From Bosea sp. 124 (lineage in GTDB: Bacteria > Pseudomonadota > Alphaproteobacteria > Rhizobiales > Beijerinckiaceae): a stretch of DNA of 64,000 nt. Each line of letters starts with the position of its first letter. Position 1 is the stretch's first letter. The stretch is taken from contig NZ_PZZM01000001.1 in the NCBI RefSeq assembly GCF_003046175.1, positions 2,435,001-2,499,000 on the forward strand. The letters run 5' to 3'. The notes under the pieces were generated by a model. The model did not search any database. It was not told the DNA's origin and was given only the letters and a program-made list of their open reading frames with translations. The translations under genes were made by a program, and so were the position numbers. Of this stretch, positions 28,985-37,501 are shown in pieces.

Positions 28985-29545
28985 ATGACGTCCGTATTCG
29001 GCGAAAACGAGCTCTGGGTTTTCGGTTACGGCTCGCTGATCTGGCGGCCCGGCTTCGATTTCGAGGAGAGCAGTCCGGCGCGGCTGCATGGCTACCATCG
29101 GTCGCTGTGCATCTTCTCGCATGTGCATCGCGGCACGCCGGAGCGGCCGGGGCTGGTGCTCGGCCTTGATCGCGGCGGCGTCTGCCGGGGGCTCGCCTTT
29201 CGCGTCGCAGCCAGGCGGGCGCAGGAGACGGTGGATTATTTGCGGGCCCGCGAGCAGGCGACGGCGGTCTATCTCGAACGCCAGATGCCGGTGCGCCTCG
29301 ATGACGGCCGGAGCGTCACGGCGCTGGTCTATGTCGCCGACCGCAAGCACCTGCAATATGCCGGCCGACTGCCGCGCGAGCAGCAGCTCGCACTGGTGCG
29401 CCATGGCCGGGGCAGCTCGGGCGAGAACCCGGATTACGTCCTGCTGACCGACGAGCATCTGCGCAAGATGGGCATCTACGATCCCGTTCTGGCCGGGCTG
29501 GCGCAGGCGCTGGCGCCTGGAGCGGCCCCGCGCCCGAAGCCTTGA
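28985..29545 (+). CDS. chaC: ChaC-family gamma-glutamylcyclotransferase
   Basis: A 186-residue protein of the ChaC/GCG family, which cleaves glutathione to 5-oxoproline and Cys-Gly. The N-terminal substrate loop VFGYGSLIWRPGF carries the YGSL signature, followed by the ARLHGYHRSLCIFSHVHRG strand and REQATAVYLERQMPVRLDD, which holds the catalytic Glu region. Glutathione turnover is the expected role. It starts at the ATG at 28985; the upstream in-frame GTG/TTG codons lack support. Downstream, a small unknown gene faces it from the other strand with 4 bp between stops. Confidence 0.9.
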   Translation: MTSVFGENELWVFGYGSLIWRPGFDFEESSPARLHGYHRSLCIFSHVHRGTPERPGLVLGLDRGGVCRGLAFRVAARRAQETVDYLRAREQATAVYLERQMPVRLDDGRSVTALVYVADRKHLQYAGRLPREQQLALVRHGRGSSGENPDYVLLTDEHLRKMGIYDPVLAGLAQALAPGAAPRPKP

Positions 29546-29549
29546 GGCC

Positions 29550-29984
29550 TCAGACCTCGGGCATCAGGTCGAGCAGCGCGGCGCGGCGGCTGATGCCGTC
29601 CTCGGCCAGGAGATGGACATGGATCTCGCTGGCCCCGGCCTGGGTGACGGCCTGCTGCCAGCGCGTCAGCGCGGCCTCGATGCCGAGGGGGCCGCTGTCA
29701 CGGGCCGCCAGGATGCGTCTTTCGCCCGAGACGGCTAGCAGGATCGCGTCGGTGAAGCCGAGCGCGTGCCCGTCGCCGATCGCGAAGATCGAGGCGACAT
29801 AGCGCCGGCCGGAACGTCCGCGCCAGGCGGTGAAGCGGCGCTCACCGAGCCCGGCGGTGCTGCGCATGGGTAATTCCCGCGCCGCCTGGACTGGTTCGTC
29901 CTCGCCAAAGCGCGTCTCGGTGAAGAGATCGCTCTGCCGCGACGCGCTGCGGTGATCCTGGTGTCGATAGGCGAGAGCGGCCAT
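29550..29984 (-). CDS. Small protein of unknown function
   Basis: A 144-residue soluble protein I do not recognise. The N-terminal 45 residues are polar and probably disordered; the rest looks like one alpha/beta domain (RRYVASIFAIGDGHALGFTD, then GPLGIEAALTRWQQAVTQAG and SEIHVHLLAEDGISRRAALL). The start at 29984 is fixed by a perfect AAGGAGGA ribosome site. It has no signal peptide or membrane segment. It is a single gene, convergent with chaC and upstream of an empty 179-bp gap before plsC. Confidence 0.65.
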   Translation of the reverse strand: MAALAYRHQDHRSASRQSDLFTETRFGEDEPVQAARELPMRSTAGLGERRFTAWRGRSGRRYVASIFAIGDGHALGFTDAILLAVSGERRILAARDSGPLGIEAALTRWQQAVTQAGASEIHVHLLAEDGISRRAALLDLMPEV

Positions 29985-30141
29985 ATCGTTCCTCCTTTGT
30001 TCTGAAGACAAAATGAGAACGAAGGCGCTGCGAGTCAAGAGCCGCGATGGGGGCCTGGCTGTGCGGGGATCGGACCTGCTGCCGCCTTATGTCAGCAGTC
30101 TCGCCGAACGCATCGTGTCCGGGGACCGATCAGGCCAGGCG

Positions 30142-30175
30142 AGGATCAGGTCTTGGCCCAGGATCAGGTCTTGGC
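30142..30175. repeat. 18-bp in-frame tandem duplication across the plsC stop codon
   Basis: AGGATCAGGTCTTGGC occurs at 30142-30157 and again at 30160-30175, an 18-bp step. On the coding strand the last codons GCC AAG ACC TGA of plsC are thus repeated in frame just downstream, giving two tandem stops. Confidence 0.8.
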
Positions 30176-30925
30176 GAGCGGGTCCAGCCCCAGTTGCGCC
30201 AGCTCGGCGCGGCCCTGCGCCAGCAGCCGATCGCTCTCCGTCTCGATCCGCTCCTGCAGGAGCTTCTGGAAAGCGGCTTTGTCCAGCCCTGCCGGGATCG
30301 GTGGCAGGATTTCGAGGCGGATCGTGCCGGGCCGACGCAGGAATTTGCGGCGCGGCCAGTAGAGGCCGGAATTCAGCGCGACCGGCAGGCAGGGCAGGCC
30401 AAGCTCGGCATAGAGATGGGCGACGCCGAACTTGTAGGCCGGCGGGGCGCCGGGGGCTCGGCGGGTGCCCTCGGGGAAGATCAGAAGCTGGCGGCCGTTG
30501 TCGCGGAGCTCGGTCTTGGCGCGGCGCGTGACCTGGGCCAGGGCGCGGGCCTTGCCGCCGCGATCGACCGGAATCATCCTGAACTTGTGCAGGCACCAGC
30601 CGAAGAAGGGAATCCAGATCAGTTCGCGCTTCAGGATGAAGATCGGGTCCTTGAAGAGCATCATCATCACGAAGGTTTCCCAGAAGGACTGGTGCTTCGC
30701 GGCGACGATCAGCCCTCCGGGCGGAATGTTCTCCCGGCCACGGATCTCGTAATCCGTGCCGGCGACAACCCGCATCAGCCAGAGCGCGGTCGTGGCCCAG
30801 GCGACCGTGACCGCGAGCAGCGCGCGCCGCGGCAGCAGCAACGCCGGAAAGGCCCCGAAGACCAGCCAGAGGGCGAGGTTCACGTAGAACAGGATGTTGA
30901 AGACGAGCGAGCGCAGGATCAGCAT
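30164..30925 (-). CDS. plsC: 1-acyl-sn-glycerol-3-phosphate acyltransferase
   Basis: A 253-residue membrane-associated acyltransferase that makes phosphatidic acid from lysophosphatidic acid. An N-terminal hydrophobic region (about 5-50) precedes motif I AAKHQSFWETFVM (H-x4-E, a frequent variant of H-x4-D), motif II around DRGGKARAL and motif III LIFPEGTRRAPGAPP, followed by PCLPVALNSG. The ATG at 30925 is used; a TTG at 30934 is in frame. It follows the ydcF-like gene by 51 bp on the same strand and is probably the last gene of the ftsEX transcript. Confidence 0.93.
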   Translation of the reverse strand: MLILRSLVFNILFYVNLALWLVFGAFPALLLPRRALLAVTVAWATTALWLMRVVAGTDYEIRGRENIPPGGLIVAAKHQSFWETFVMMMLFKDPIFILKRELIWIPFFGWCLHKFRMIPVDRGGKARALAQVTRRAKTELRDNGRQLLIFPEGTRRAPGAPPAYKFGVAHLYAELGLPCLPVALNSGLYWPRRKFLRRPGTIRLEILPPIPAGLDKAAFQKLLQERIETESDRLLAQGRAELAQLGLDPLAKT

Positions 30926-30976
30926 GGCGCGCAAAGACCTTGCCGTTCCTCCGCCGTCAAGCGCTCCCGGGCGATG

Positions 30977-31777
30977 TCAGCCGTCCTGGCCGCCGTTTTT
31001 CAACTGGCTGCGTCTTTCCTGCTCGGGTCCCATCTGCTCGGCGGGCTTCGACGAGACCGGCTTGCGACCGCCGATGATGACCGAGAGCCGCGAGGTCTCG
31101 GGGTCGCTCTCGACAATGCTGCGCAGGCGTGCCGCGAGGTATTTGGCGTATTCGGGCATGAGCACCTTCACGGTGCTCCAGCGGTTCCACCAGCCCGCGG
31201 TGTCGATCTGGTCCGTCACCACCGGATGGGGAACGAGGCGAATCCCGGGCATCGCATGGGCGAATTCCGCGATCGTACGCGGCATGTGGTAGTTCGAGGT
31301 GACGACGAGGAGCGAGCGGAAGCCGTGGCTGCGCACCCAGCGGCGCGCTTCGATGGCGTTGCCGATGGTGTTGCGGGCGCGATAGTCGAGATCGACGCAG
31401 CAGGCGAGGAGTTCGCGCGACGAGGGATTGAGCTTGGCCAGTTCCTCGCGGCTGGTCTTCTCGTTGACGCCGCTGATCAGGAGGCGAGACCCCCTCTCGG
31501 CGCCGAGCAGGCCGATGGCGTCGCCGACGCGCTGCGAGCCGCCGGTGACGACGACGATAGCGTCAGTGCGAGGCACGGCAACCGGCTCGCGGCTGACGAT
31601 GCCGGAGGCGAAGCGGAGATAGCCGCAACCGAACACGACCAGCGCGGCGGTCGACAGCACGAGCGCAGCCCAGAATGCGACGCGCGCGAGGCTCACGCGC
31701 CGAGCGGCAACAGCGGCCGGGTTCGGGTTGCGCGCGGCATAGGCCAGTTCCTCGTGCCGGGTACCGATCATCGCCAT
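30977..31777 (-). CDS. YdcF-like (DUF218) membrane protein
   Basis: A 266-residue protein with one N-terminal membrane helix (about residues 30-52, FWAALVLSTAALVVFGCGYL) and a periplasmic DUF218/YdcF domain: TDAIVVVTGGSQRVGDAIGL, RLLISGVNEKTSREEL, and the TIGNAIEARRWVRSHGFRSL then VVTSNYHMPRTIAEF segments that define the family. SanA and ElyC belong here, and ElyC-type proteins affect peptidoglycan and undecaprenyl-phosphate metabolism. Its place after ftsEX is conserved in Rhizobiales and suggests an envelope role. The start at 31777 (ATGGCGATG) is preceded by CAGGATATC. Confidence 0.88.
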   Translation of the reverse strand: MAMIGTRHEELAYAARNPNPAAVAARRVSLARVAFWAALVLSTAALVVFGCGYLRFASGIVSREPVAVPRTDAIVVVTGGSQRVGDAIGLLGAERGSRLLISGVNEKTSREELAKLNPSSRELLACCVDLDYRARNTIGNAIEARRWVRSHGFRSLLVVTSNYHMPRTIAEFAHAMPGIRLVPHPVVTDQIDTAGWWNRWSTVKVLMPEYAKYLAARLRSIVESDPETSRLSVIIGGRKPVSSKPAEQMGPEQERRSQLKNGGQDG

Positions 31778-31904
31778 GATATCCTGAGGATATCGCGGCA
31801 ATCGGGCATAACCGCGGCAGCGCGGGTGCGGCCGAGACGGCGCGCCGCCTGCGCGCCGGAGCGGGACGCCCGCGGGCCTCTGCCCGGATTCACGCGGATC
31901 GACA

Positions 31905-32879
31905 TCAGGCTGCCCCCCAGGCCAGCACGCGCAGATAATGCCTGACGGTGAAGCGCGATACGAGCCCCGATATCGCAGCCACGACCACCGCCACGAGAAT
32001 GACCGCGACATAGCCGGACCAGCCGATCTCGAAGGCCCCAAACATTGCCTGGAGCTGCTCGGCCTCGGGCGCGCTGCTCCAGCGCGAGGACAGCCAGCCC
32101 AGCAGGGCGATGACGACGATGGCGGCGAAGCCGCCGACAGCGCCGCCCCTGAGGCCCAGCCTGACGAAGCGGCTCTGGAACTCGCGTGCGATGAAGGCGT
32201 CGTCGGCGCCGACGAGATGCAGCACCTCGACGCTGTCGCGGCTGCCGGCCATGGCGCCGCGCGTGGCGAAGGCGACCGCCAGCGCCGCCGCGATCAGCAC
32301 CAGAAACACGATTGCGGCGCCCGACAAAATGATGGTGCTCGCCATGGTCGAAAGCCGGCGGACCCAGAGGCGGTGATCGTCGAGGATCGCGGTCGGAACC
32401 TCGCGCCGCAATGCCGCGCCGAAGGCGGCCAGATCCGGCCCCTTGCCCGGGCGGAGCTTCAGCACGATCAGCCGCGGCACCGGCAGTTCGACGAGATCGA
32501 GCCCCGTGCCGAGCCAGGGTTCGAGCAGCTTGTCGGATTCGGCCCGCGGCACCGCGCGGACCGCCTCGATGCCGTCGACGGCCTGGGCCATCGCGACCGC
32601 ACGCGCGATGTCGGCCTCGATGTTGCGGCGCGAATCCGGGCGGATCTGGATCGTCATCTCGTTGGCGACCGCGCCGCGCCACTGCTCGGAGGCGCGCGCC
32701 GCGAGCACGGCTGCGCCCGCGCTCAGCGCCGCGAGAAAGGTCAGGATCGCGATCACCGCCATCAGGGCGCGGCCGGCGACCGAATCGACCGGGACCAGCG
32801 GCTGGTCGCGCCGCAGATTGCTCGGCAGCGCGCGCTCCTCGCGCTCGACCTCCCGGCTGCCGGGCTCATGCATCGACAT
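31905..32879 (-). CDS. ftsX: Cell division protein FtsX
   Basis: A 324-residue permease-like protein that pairs with FtsE to control septal murein hydrolases. A cytoplasmic basic N-terminus is followed by TM1 (about 38-62), a periplasmic domain (about 65-175, MTIQIRPDSRRNIEADIARA), then TM2-TM4 (about 188-215, 240-262 and 288-312). The cytoplasmic loop DSVEVLHLVGADDAFIAREF matches the FtsX R-x-E-I/V-x-x-L-x-L-V-G-A pattern. Its start overlaps the ftsE stop by 14 bp. The Hyphomicrobiales FtsX is divergent from the E. coli protein but this topology and linkage are clear. Confidence 0.93.
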   Translation of the reverse strand: MSMHEPGSREVEREERALPSNLRRDQPLVPVDSVAGRALMAVIAILTFLAALSAGAAVLAARASEQWRGAVANEMTIQIRPDSRRNIEADIARAVAMAQAVDGIEAVRAVPRAESDKLLEPWLGTGLDLVELPVPRLIVLKLRPGKGPDLAAFGAALRREVPTAILDDHRLWVRRLSTMASTIILSGAAIVFLVLIAAALAVAFATRGAMAGSRDSVEVLHLVGADDAFIAREFQSRFVRLGLRGGAVGGFAAIVVIALLGWLSSRWSSAPEAEQLQAMFGAFEIGWSGYVAVILVAVVVAAISGLVSRFTVRHYLRVLAWGAA

Positions 32880-33525
32880 GGAGATGGCCGTCGGCGAGGA
32901 CGAGGCGCGGTGCGTCGTAGAGCTCCATCAGGCCGAGGTCGTGCGTCGCGATGACGACCGCGGTGCCGAGCGACTGCAGCTCCATGAAAAGGCGCAGCAG
33001 GCGGCGGCCGAGACCGGGATCGACATTGCCGGTCGGCTCGTCGGCAAGCAGCAGCTCGGGCCGCCCGATCAGCGCGCGGGCGATGGCCGCGCGCTGCTTC
33101 TCGCCGCCCGACAGCACGGGCGGGACGGCATGCATGCGCTCGCCCAGACCGACCCAGCGCAGGAGCTCGACGACCTCGGCGCGATAGCTCGCCTCCTCCT
33201 TGCCGAGCACGCGCAGGGGCAGTGCGACGTTCTCGTAAAGGGTGAGATGGTCGAGCAGCCGGAAATCCTGGAAGACCACGCCCATGCGGCGGCGGAAGGC
33301 CGTCAGCGTCGCGGCATCGAGGCGCGAGACGTCCTGTCCGAAGAGGTTGACCAGGCCGCGGGTCGGCTTCAGCGCCATCAGGACGAGGCGCATCAGGGTC
33401 GTCTTGCCGGCGCCGGAGGGCCCGGTGAGATACTGAAACGAGCGCGGTGCGATGCTGAAGTTGATGTCCTTCAGCACCTCCGGGCCCATGCCGTATCGCA
33501 GGCCGACATTCTCGAAGCGAACCAA
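32866..33525 (-). CDS. ftsE: Cell division ATP-binding protein FtsE
   Basis: A 219-residue ABC ATPase. Walker A is TGPSGAGKTTLMRLV (about residue 37), the Q-loop GVVFQDFRLL, the signature VLSGGEKQRAAIARAL and Walker B LLLADEPTGNVDP, followed by the H-loop IATHD. The NVDP sequence after Walker B is characteristic of FtsE. Translation most likely starts at the TTG at 33525 (MVRFENVGLRYG with Met from TTG), since no ATG fits the family N-terminus. It is the first gene of ftsE-ftsX-ydcF-plsC and is divergent from the zinc-ribbon gene across 232 bp. Confidence 0.96.
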   Translation of the reverse strand: MVRFENVGLRYGMGPEVLKDINFSIAPRSFQYLTGPSGAGKTTLMRLVLMALKPTRGLVNLFGQDVSRLDAATLTAFRRRMGVVFQDFRLLDHLTLYENVALPLRVLGKEEASYRAEVVELLRWVGLGERMHAVPPVLSGGEKQRAAIARALIGRPELLLADEPTGNVDPGLGRRLLRLFMELQSLGTAVVIATHDLGLMELYDAPRLVLADGHLHVDA

Positions 33526-33757
33526 TCCCAGCTTCCCCGTCCAGGCCGCGAATCTCTGCGACCGATCCTACACCTGTTGCGCGGCCTCCCGGAAAGCCGG
33601 CGCGGAAATGGCAGCATGCAGGAGAGTTCTTCACGCGGCGTTAACCATAAGCCATGCCAATAAGAACGCATTCGCGGCGCCGGAAAAGCCTCCGCGACGA
33701 CGTCCGCGCCTATGCGAACCGCAGCCCGCCACGCCAGGGAGCCTTCCGGCGACCGCC

Positions 33758-34555
33758 ATGCTCATCGTCTGCCCCTCCTGCGCCAGCCGCTACGAACTCG
33801 ACGGGGCCAAGCTCGGTCCCGAGGGCCGCAAGGTGCGGTGCGCCAGTTGCCAGACCCTGTGGCACGTCGCCCCGGAGCCGGAGATTCCGGACATTCCTTC
33901 GGCCGAGGAGACGCAGGCGCTGCTCAACGACGAACTGGCGCAGGCCGCGGCGATCGAGGCGCAGGTTTCGGCCCTGACGGCCGAGCGCGGCGACGAGGCC
34001 GAGGCCGAGGCGGAGCCAGAGCCCGTCGCGCCTCCGGTCCGCAGCAAGCGCGGCCTTCGCCCGGGTACCCGCAAGGTGCGGCCGAACGGCAAAAAGGTAC
34101 GGGCCGGTGCGGTTGCGGTTGCCGCGGCACTCTCTCTCGCGGGGGTCGCCTTGCTCGGCCTGCTGGTCTGGCAGCGCGACCGGGCCGTCGGTGTGGCGCC
34201 GCAGCTCGCCTCCGTCTTCGAAACGCTGGGATTTTCGGTGAATGTCCGCGGCCTTAGACTGAGTTCGGTCGAGAGCGGGCTGGTCGAGGACATCGCCGGC
34301 CGCTTCCTCGTGGTCGAGGGCGACGTCACCAACATCACCAAGGGCAACGCCCGAGTGCCGCCGATCGAGGTCGCGGTGAAGGATGCGGCCGGGCAGACGC
34401 TCTATAGCTGGAAGACCGATCCGCCGCGCAGCGAGCTCGAGCCGTCCGTGCTGATGCGCTTCCGGGCCAGGCTTGCGGCGCCCCCGGTGACCGGGCAATC
34501 GGTGCTGGTGCGCTTCGCGGGCGCCGGGCCGGCTGGCGCCGGGAGCACGCACTGA
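33758..34555 (+). CDS. MJ0042-type zinc-ribbon membrane protein
   Basis: A 265-residue protein. The N-terminal 36 residues are the MJ0042 zinc finger, MLIVCPSCASRYELDGAKLG followed by VRCASCQTLWHV, with four Cys ligands. An acidic and then basic linker leads to one transmembrane helix (about 110-135) and an extracytoplasmic C-terminal domain resembling DUF3426, with GRFLVVEGDVTNITKGNARV and IEVAVKDAAGQTLYSWKTDPP. This plan is conserved next to ftsE and hpt in Rhizobiales; the function is unknown. The ATG at 33758 has only a weak ribosome site (GGAGCC about 20 bp upstream). Confidence 0.87.
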   Translation: MLIVCPSCASRYELDGAKLGPEGRKVRCASCQTLWHVAPEPEIPDIPSAEETQALLNDELAQAAAIEAQVSALTAERGDEAEAEAEPEPVAPPVRSKRGLRPGTRKVRPNGKKVRAGAVAVAAALSLAGVALLGLLVWQRDRAVGVAPQLASVFETLGFSVNVRGLRLSSVESGLVEDIAGRFLVVEGDVTNITKGNARVPPIEVAVKDAAGQTLYSWKTDPPRSELEPSVLMRFRARLAAPPVTGQSVLVRFAGAGPAGAGSTH

Positions 34556-34716
34556 CGCGGCCGACCCGCCCGGCAGTGCGGCATTCGGCGCACGGCCCTA
34601 TCCAGTTCCGTTCAGGCACTCTAAATCTCGTGACCGGACCATAAACCCCATGAACCGCGCCTGTGCCCGGCCCGACGAGGCCTGCCGGCGGTGCGGCGCG
34701 AAAGGACGACCAGACC

Positions 34717-35277
34717 ATGCCCGAGCCACGGCGCATCAGGGTGCTCTATGACGAGGCGACCATCGCAAAGCGCAACGAGGAGATGGCGAAGGCGATCGCG
34801 GCGACCGCGCCCGCGGACCTGCTCGTGGTCGCGGTCCTGAAGGGCAGCTTCATGTTCGTCGCCGACCTGATCCGGGCCATGCACCGGGCCGGGATGTCGC
34901 CGCAGGTCGAGTTCGTGCATCTGTCGAGCTACCGGGCCGCGACGGTGTCCTCCGGCCAGGTCGAAATCCTGCGCGACGTGCAGAGCGAGGTGCGCGGTCG
35001 CGAGGTCCTGCTCGTCGACGACATTCTCGAATCCGGCCGCACGCTCGCCTTCGCCAAGGATCTGCTGGCGGCGCGCGGGGCGTCGAAAGTGTCCTCGGTC
35101 GTGCTGCTCGAGAAGCCGGGCAAGCGGGCGGTCAACATCATCGCCGATTACGTCGGCTTCGAATGCCCGGATTATTTCGTCGTCGGCTACGGCATGGACG
35201 TGGCCCACTCCTACCGGCAATTGCCCTATGTCGGTGTCATCGAGACGGCCGATCAGGCCGGCCTGCCCGGGATCTGA
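34717..35277 (+). CDS. hpt: Hypoxanthine phosphoribosyltransferase
   Basis: A 186-residue purine salvage enzyme that makes IMP or GMP from hypoxanthine or guanine and PRPP. The PRPP-binding motif is EVLLVDDILESGRTLAFAK (about residues 103-121). VVAVLKGSFMFVADLIRAMH and VEFVHLSSYRAATVSSG form the hood and flexible loop, and ECPDYFVVGYGMD closes the base pocket. AAAGGACGACC precedes the start. It lies 4 bp before cpdR, so both are likely on one mRNA, an arrangement common to Rhizobiales. Confidence 0.95.
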   Translation: MPEPRRIRVLYDEATIAKRNEEMAKAIAATAPADLLVVAVLKGSFMFVADLIRAMHRAGMSPQVEFVHLSSYRAATVSSGQVEILRDVQSEVRGREVLLVDDILESGRTLAFAKDLLAARGASKVSSVVLLEKPGKRAVNIIADYVGFECPDYFVVGYGMDVAHSYRQLPYVGVIETADQAGLPGI

Positions 35278-35281
35278 ACCG

Positions 35282-35656
35282 ATGTCGCGCATTCTGGTCG
35301 TCGATGACGAGGAGCCGTTGCGAGTCCTGGTGGCGCGCGGCCTGACGATGGACGGGCATACCTGCCTGACGGCCGCCGACGGCGCCGAGGCGCTCGACAC
35401 GCTGATTGCGGAGGAGGGCCGTTTCGATCTGCTGCTGACCGACATCCGCATGCCGCTGATGGACGGGATCGCGCTGGCGCTCGCTGCCAAGCAGGCCTTC
35501 CCCGATCTCACGATCATGCTGATGACCGGCTATGCCGAGCAGCGCGAACGCGCCCGCAGCCTGGATGCGATCGTTTCCGAGGTGATGACCAAGCCCTTCA
35601 CCATTGCGGAATTGCGGGCGACCGTGATGAACGTGATCGAGCGTTCGATCGGGTAG
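35282..35656 (+). CDS. cpdR: Single-domain response regulator CpdR
   Basis: A 124-residue receiver domain with no output domain. The acidic pair is VDDEE (residues 7-11), the phosphoacceptor Asp lies in LLLTDIRMPLMDG, the conserved Thr in MLMTGYAE and the Lys in VMTKPFTIAEL. In Caulobacter and Sinorhizobium, unphosphorylated CpdR brings ClpXP to cell-cycle substrates such as CtrA and PdeA. Coupling to hpt by 4 bp is typical. Identification as CpdR rests on the receiver-only form, the N-terminal sequence and this linkage. Confidence 0.9.
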   Translation: MSRILVVDDEEPLRVLVARGLTMDGHTCLTAADGAEALDTLIAEEGRFDLLLTDIRMPLMDGIALALAAKQAFPDLTIMLMTGYAEQRERARSLDAIVSEVMTKPFTIAELRATVMNVIERSIG

Positions 35657-35664
35657 ATTCGCTC

Positions 35665-36174
35665 CTACGGCGCCCGTTTCGGGCGAGGCGACGGAGAGCG
35701 GCGGTCCGGCTGACTTTCCCCGAGCGGTCCAACCACCTCGCGCATGGCGACATAGGTGTAGAACGACGAGACATTGGGATCGTCGTGGAAAATCTCGCGA
35801 GCAAAGGCCGCATAGGCTTCCATGCTTTCCACCTGAAGGTGGAGGACGAAATCCGCGCCCCCGGTCACATAGGAGGCCTGCCGGATCTCCGGCCGCGAAC
35901 CCAGCTTGCGCGCGAACTCGTCGGCGAGCTGTGAGCCGCGCACGAGCGAAACAAGCACATGGATCGTGACGGGCACGCCGAGCACCGCCGGGTTTACGAT
36001 CGCGATATCAGCGGTGATGATCTTCTCCGCCCGCAACCTGCGAAGGCGGCGCAGCACGGCGCTCTGCGACAGCCCGACACGCTCCGCGAGAATGCGCGCC
36101 GGAGTCTGGTTGTCGCGCTGCACTTCTTCCAGCAGCGCATGATCGAAACGGTCGAGGTCGGTGATTTTCGTCAC
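35665..36174 (-). CDS. Lrp/AsnC-family transcriptional regulator
   Basis: A 169-residue regulator. The N-terminal winged HTH (LDRFDHALLEEVQRDNQTPA; ERVGLSQSAVLRRLRRLRAE) is followed by the RAM effector domain (VTIHVLVSLVRGSQLADEFA; ASYVTGGADFVLHLQVESME), and there is a 20-residue polar tail. Such octameric regulators sense amino acids. It is divergent from a PLP-dependent cystathionine-type enzyme across 148 bp, and its most likely target is that gene. A 13-bp palindrome, ATCGC-TAG-GCGAT, lies in the shared gap. Confidence 0.92.
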   Translation of the reverse strand: MTKITDLDRFDHALLEEVQRDNQTPARILAERVGLSQSAVLRRLRRLRAEKIITADIAIVNPAVLGVPVTIHVLVSLVRGSQLADEFARKLGSRPEIRQASYVTGGADFVLHLQVESMEAYAAFAREIFHDDPNVSSFYTYVAMREVVGPLGESQPDRRSPSPRPKRAP

Positions 36175-36199
36175 AGTGAGTTTCCTTTCGACGAAAATA

Positions 36200-36212
36200 A
36201 TCGCTAGGCGAT
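36200..36212. promoter_or_regulatory. Palindrome in the lrp / PLP-enzyme divergent promoter
   Basis: ATCGCTAGGCGAT is a perfect 5+3+5 dyad inside an AT-rich stretch, 26 bp upstream of the Lrp-family start. AT-rich flanks with a short dyad fit an Lrp/AsnC-type site, but this is inference. Confidence 0.35.
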
Positions 36213-36322
36213 GAAAAACGCCAACTAAAACTGCCGTCGCTCGCTAGAGTGCGTTTGGTCGTCCTTGCGCGTAACCGCCGCACCCGGCGAGGATGGCTTG
36301 GCAAGGAAGGTTTGGAGCGAAC

Positions 36323-37477
36323 ATGAGCAGGAAGAGCTGGAGCCCGCGGAGCCTCGCCGCGCAGGCCATGGGCAAGATCGATCCGCTGACGAAGGGCGTC
36401 GTGCCGCCGATCCATGTCTCGACGACCTATATCCGCGACGAGGACAATGGCTATTCCGGCGGCTTCATCTATGGCCGTCCCGACAACGAGACGACGCGCG
36501 AGGCCGAAAGCGTGCTCGCCATGCTGGAGCAGGCCAAGGCCGGCGCCCTGCTGTTCGGCTCGGGGATGGCCGCGGCGACCGCCGTGTTCCAGGCACTGTC
36601 GCCGGGCGACCATGTCGTCGCCTCCAAGGTGATGTACTGGGCACTGCGCGCCTGGCTTTTGACCGAGGCGACGCGCTGGGGCCTGGTGATCGAGTTCGTC
36701 GAGACCGACGATCTCGCCGCACTGGCTGCCGCCATGAAGCCGGGCAAGACGAAGCTGGTCTGGGCCGAGACGCCGTCGAACCCGCTCTGGACGATCACCG
36801 ACATCGCCGGTGCGGCCGAGATCGCGCACAAGGCCGGGGCAAAGCTCGCGGTCGATTCGACCTGTGCCTCGCCGGTGCATACGCGGCCGCTCAGCCTCGG
36901 CGCCGATATCGTGATGCATGCGGCGACCAAGGTGCTGAACGGTCATTCCGACGTGGTTGCCGGTGCGCTCTGCGCCCGCGAGGACGACGAATTCTGGAAC
37001 CGCATCAAGACGGTGCGCAAGGGGCAGGGTGGTATCCTCGGGCCGTTCGAGGCCTATCTGCTGATGCGCGGCATGCGCACGCTCCATGTCCGGCAAGAGC
37101 GCCAGAGCGCCTCGGCGATGACGCTGGCGCAGAAGCTTTCTGCCCATCCGCTGGTGGCGCGCGTGCTCTATCCCGGCCTGCCGCAGCATCCCGGCCACGA
37201 CATCGCCGCGCGCCAGATGGAGGGCGGCTTCGGCTACATGCTTTCCGTCCAGGTCGTCGGCGGCGAGGCAGCCGCGGTGAAGGCGGCGGCGCATGTCGAG
37301 CTCTACAAGCGCGCGACCTCGCTTGGCGGTGTCGAGAGCCTGATCGAGCATCGCGCCTCGATCGAGGGCGCCGGCTCGCCCTGCCCGCCCGATCTGCTCC
37401 GGCTCTCGACCGGCATCGAGGATATCGACGACCTCTATGGCGATCTCGACCAGGCGCTGAAGGCCGGCCACGGCTGA
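36323..37477 (+). CDS. PLP-dependent trans-sulfuration family enzyme (cystathionine/methionine gamma-lyase-like)
   Basis: A 384-residue Cys/Met metabolism PLP enzyme. Key segments are PPIHVSTTYIRDEDNGYSGG, FIYGRPDNETTREAE, LFGSGMAAATAV, the Asp that holds the pyridine N in LAVDSTCASPVHTRPLSLGA, and the PLP-binding Lys in MHAATKVLNGHSDVVAG (about 203). The substrate could be cystathionine, methionine or O-acylhomoserine, and sequence alone does not decide. The divergent Lrp-type regulator suggests induction by an amino acid, favouring a catabolic gamma-lyase. GGAGCGAAC precedes the start. Confidence 0.9.
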   Translation: MSRKSWSPRSLAAQAMGKIDPLTKGVVPPIHVSTTYIRDEDNGYSGGFIYGRPDNETTREAESVLAMLEQAKAGALLFGSGMAAATAVFQALSPGDHVVASKVMYWALRAWLLTEATRWGLVIEFVETDDLAALAAAMKPGKTKLVWAETPSNPLWTITDIAGAAEIAHKAGAKLAVDSTCASPVHTRPLSLGADIVMHAATKVLNGHSDVVAGALCAREDDEFWNRIKTVRKGQGGILGPFEAYLLMRGMRTLHVRQERQSASAMTLAQKLSAHPLVARVLYPGLPQHPGHDIAARQMEGGFGYMLSVQVVGGEAAAVKAAAHVELYKRATSLGGVESLIEHRASIEGAGSPCPPDLLRLSTGIEDIDDLYGDLDQALKAGHG

Positions 37478-37501
37478 AATGACCTCGACCGTCCAAGACA
37501 G

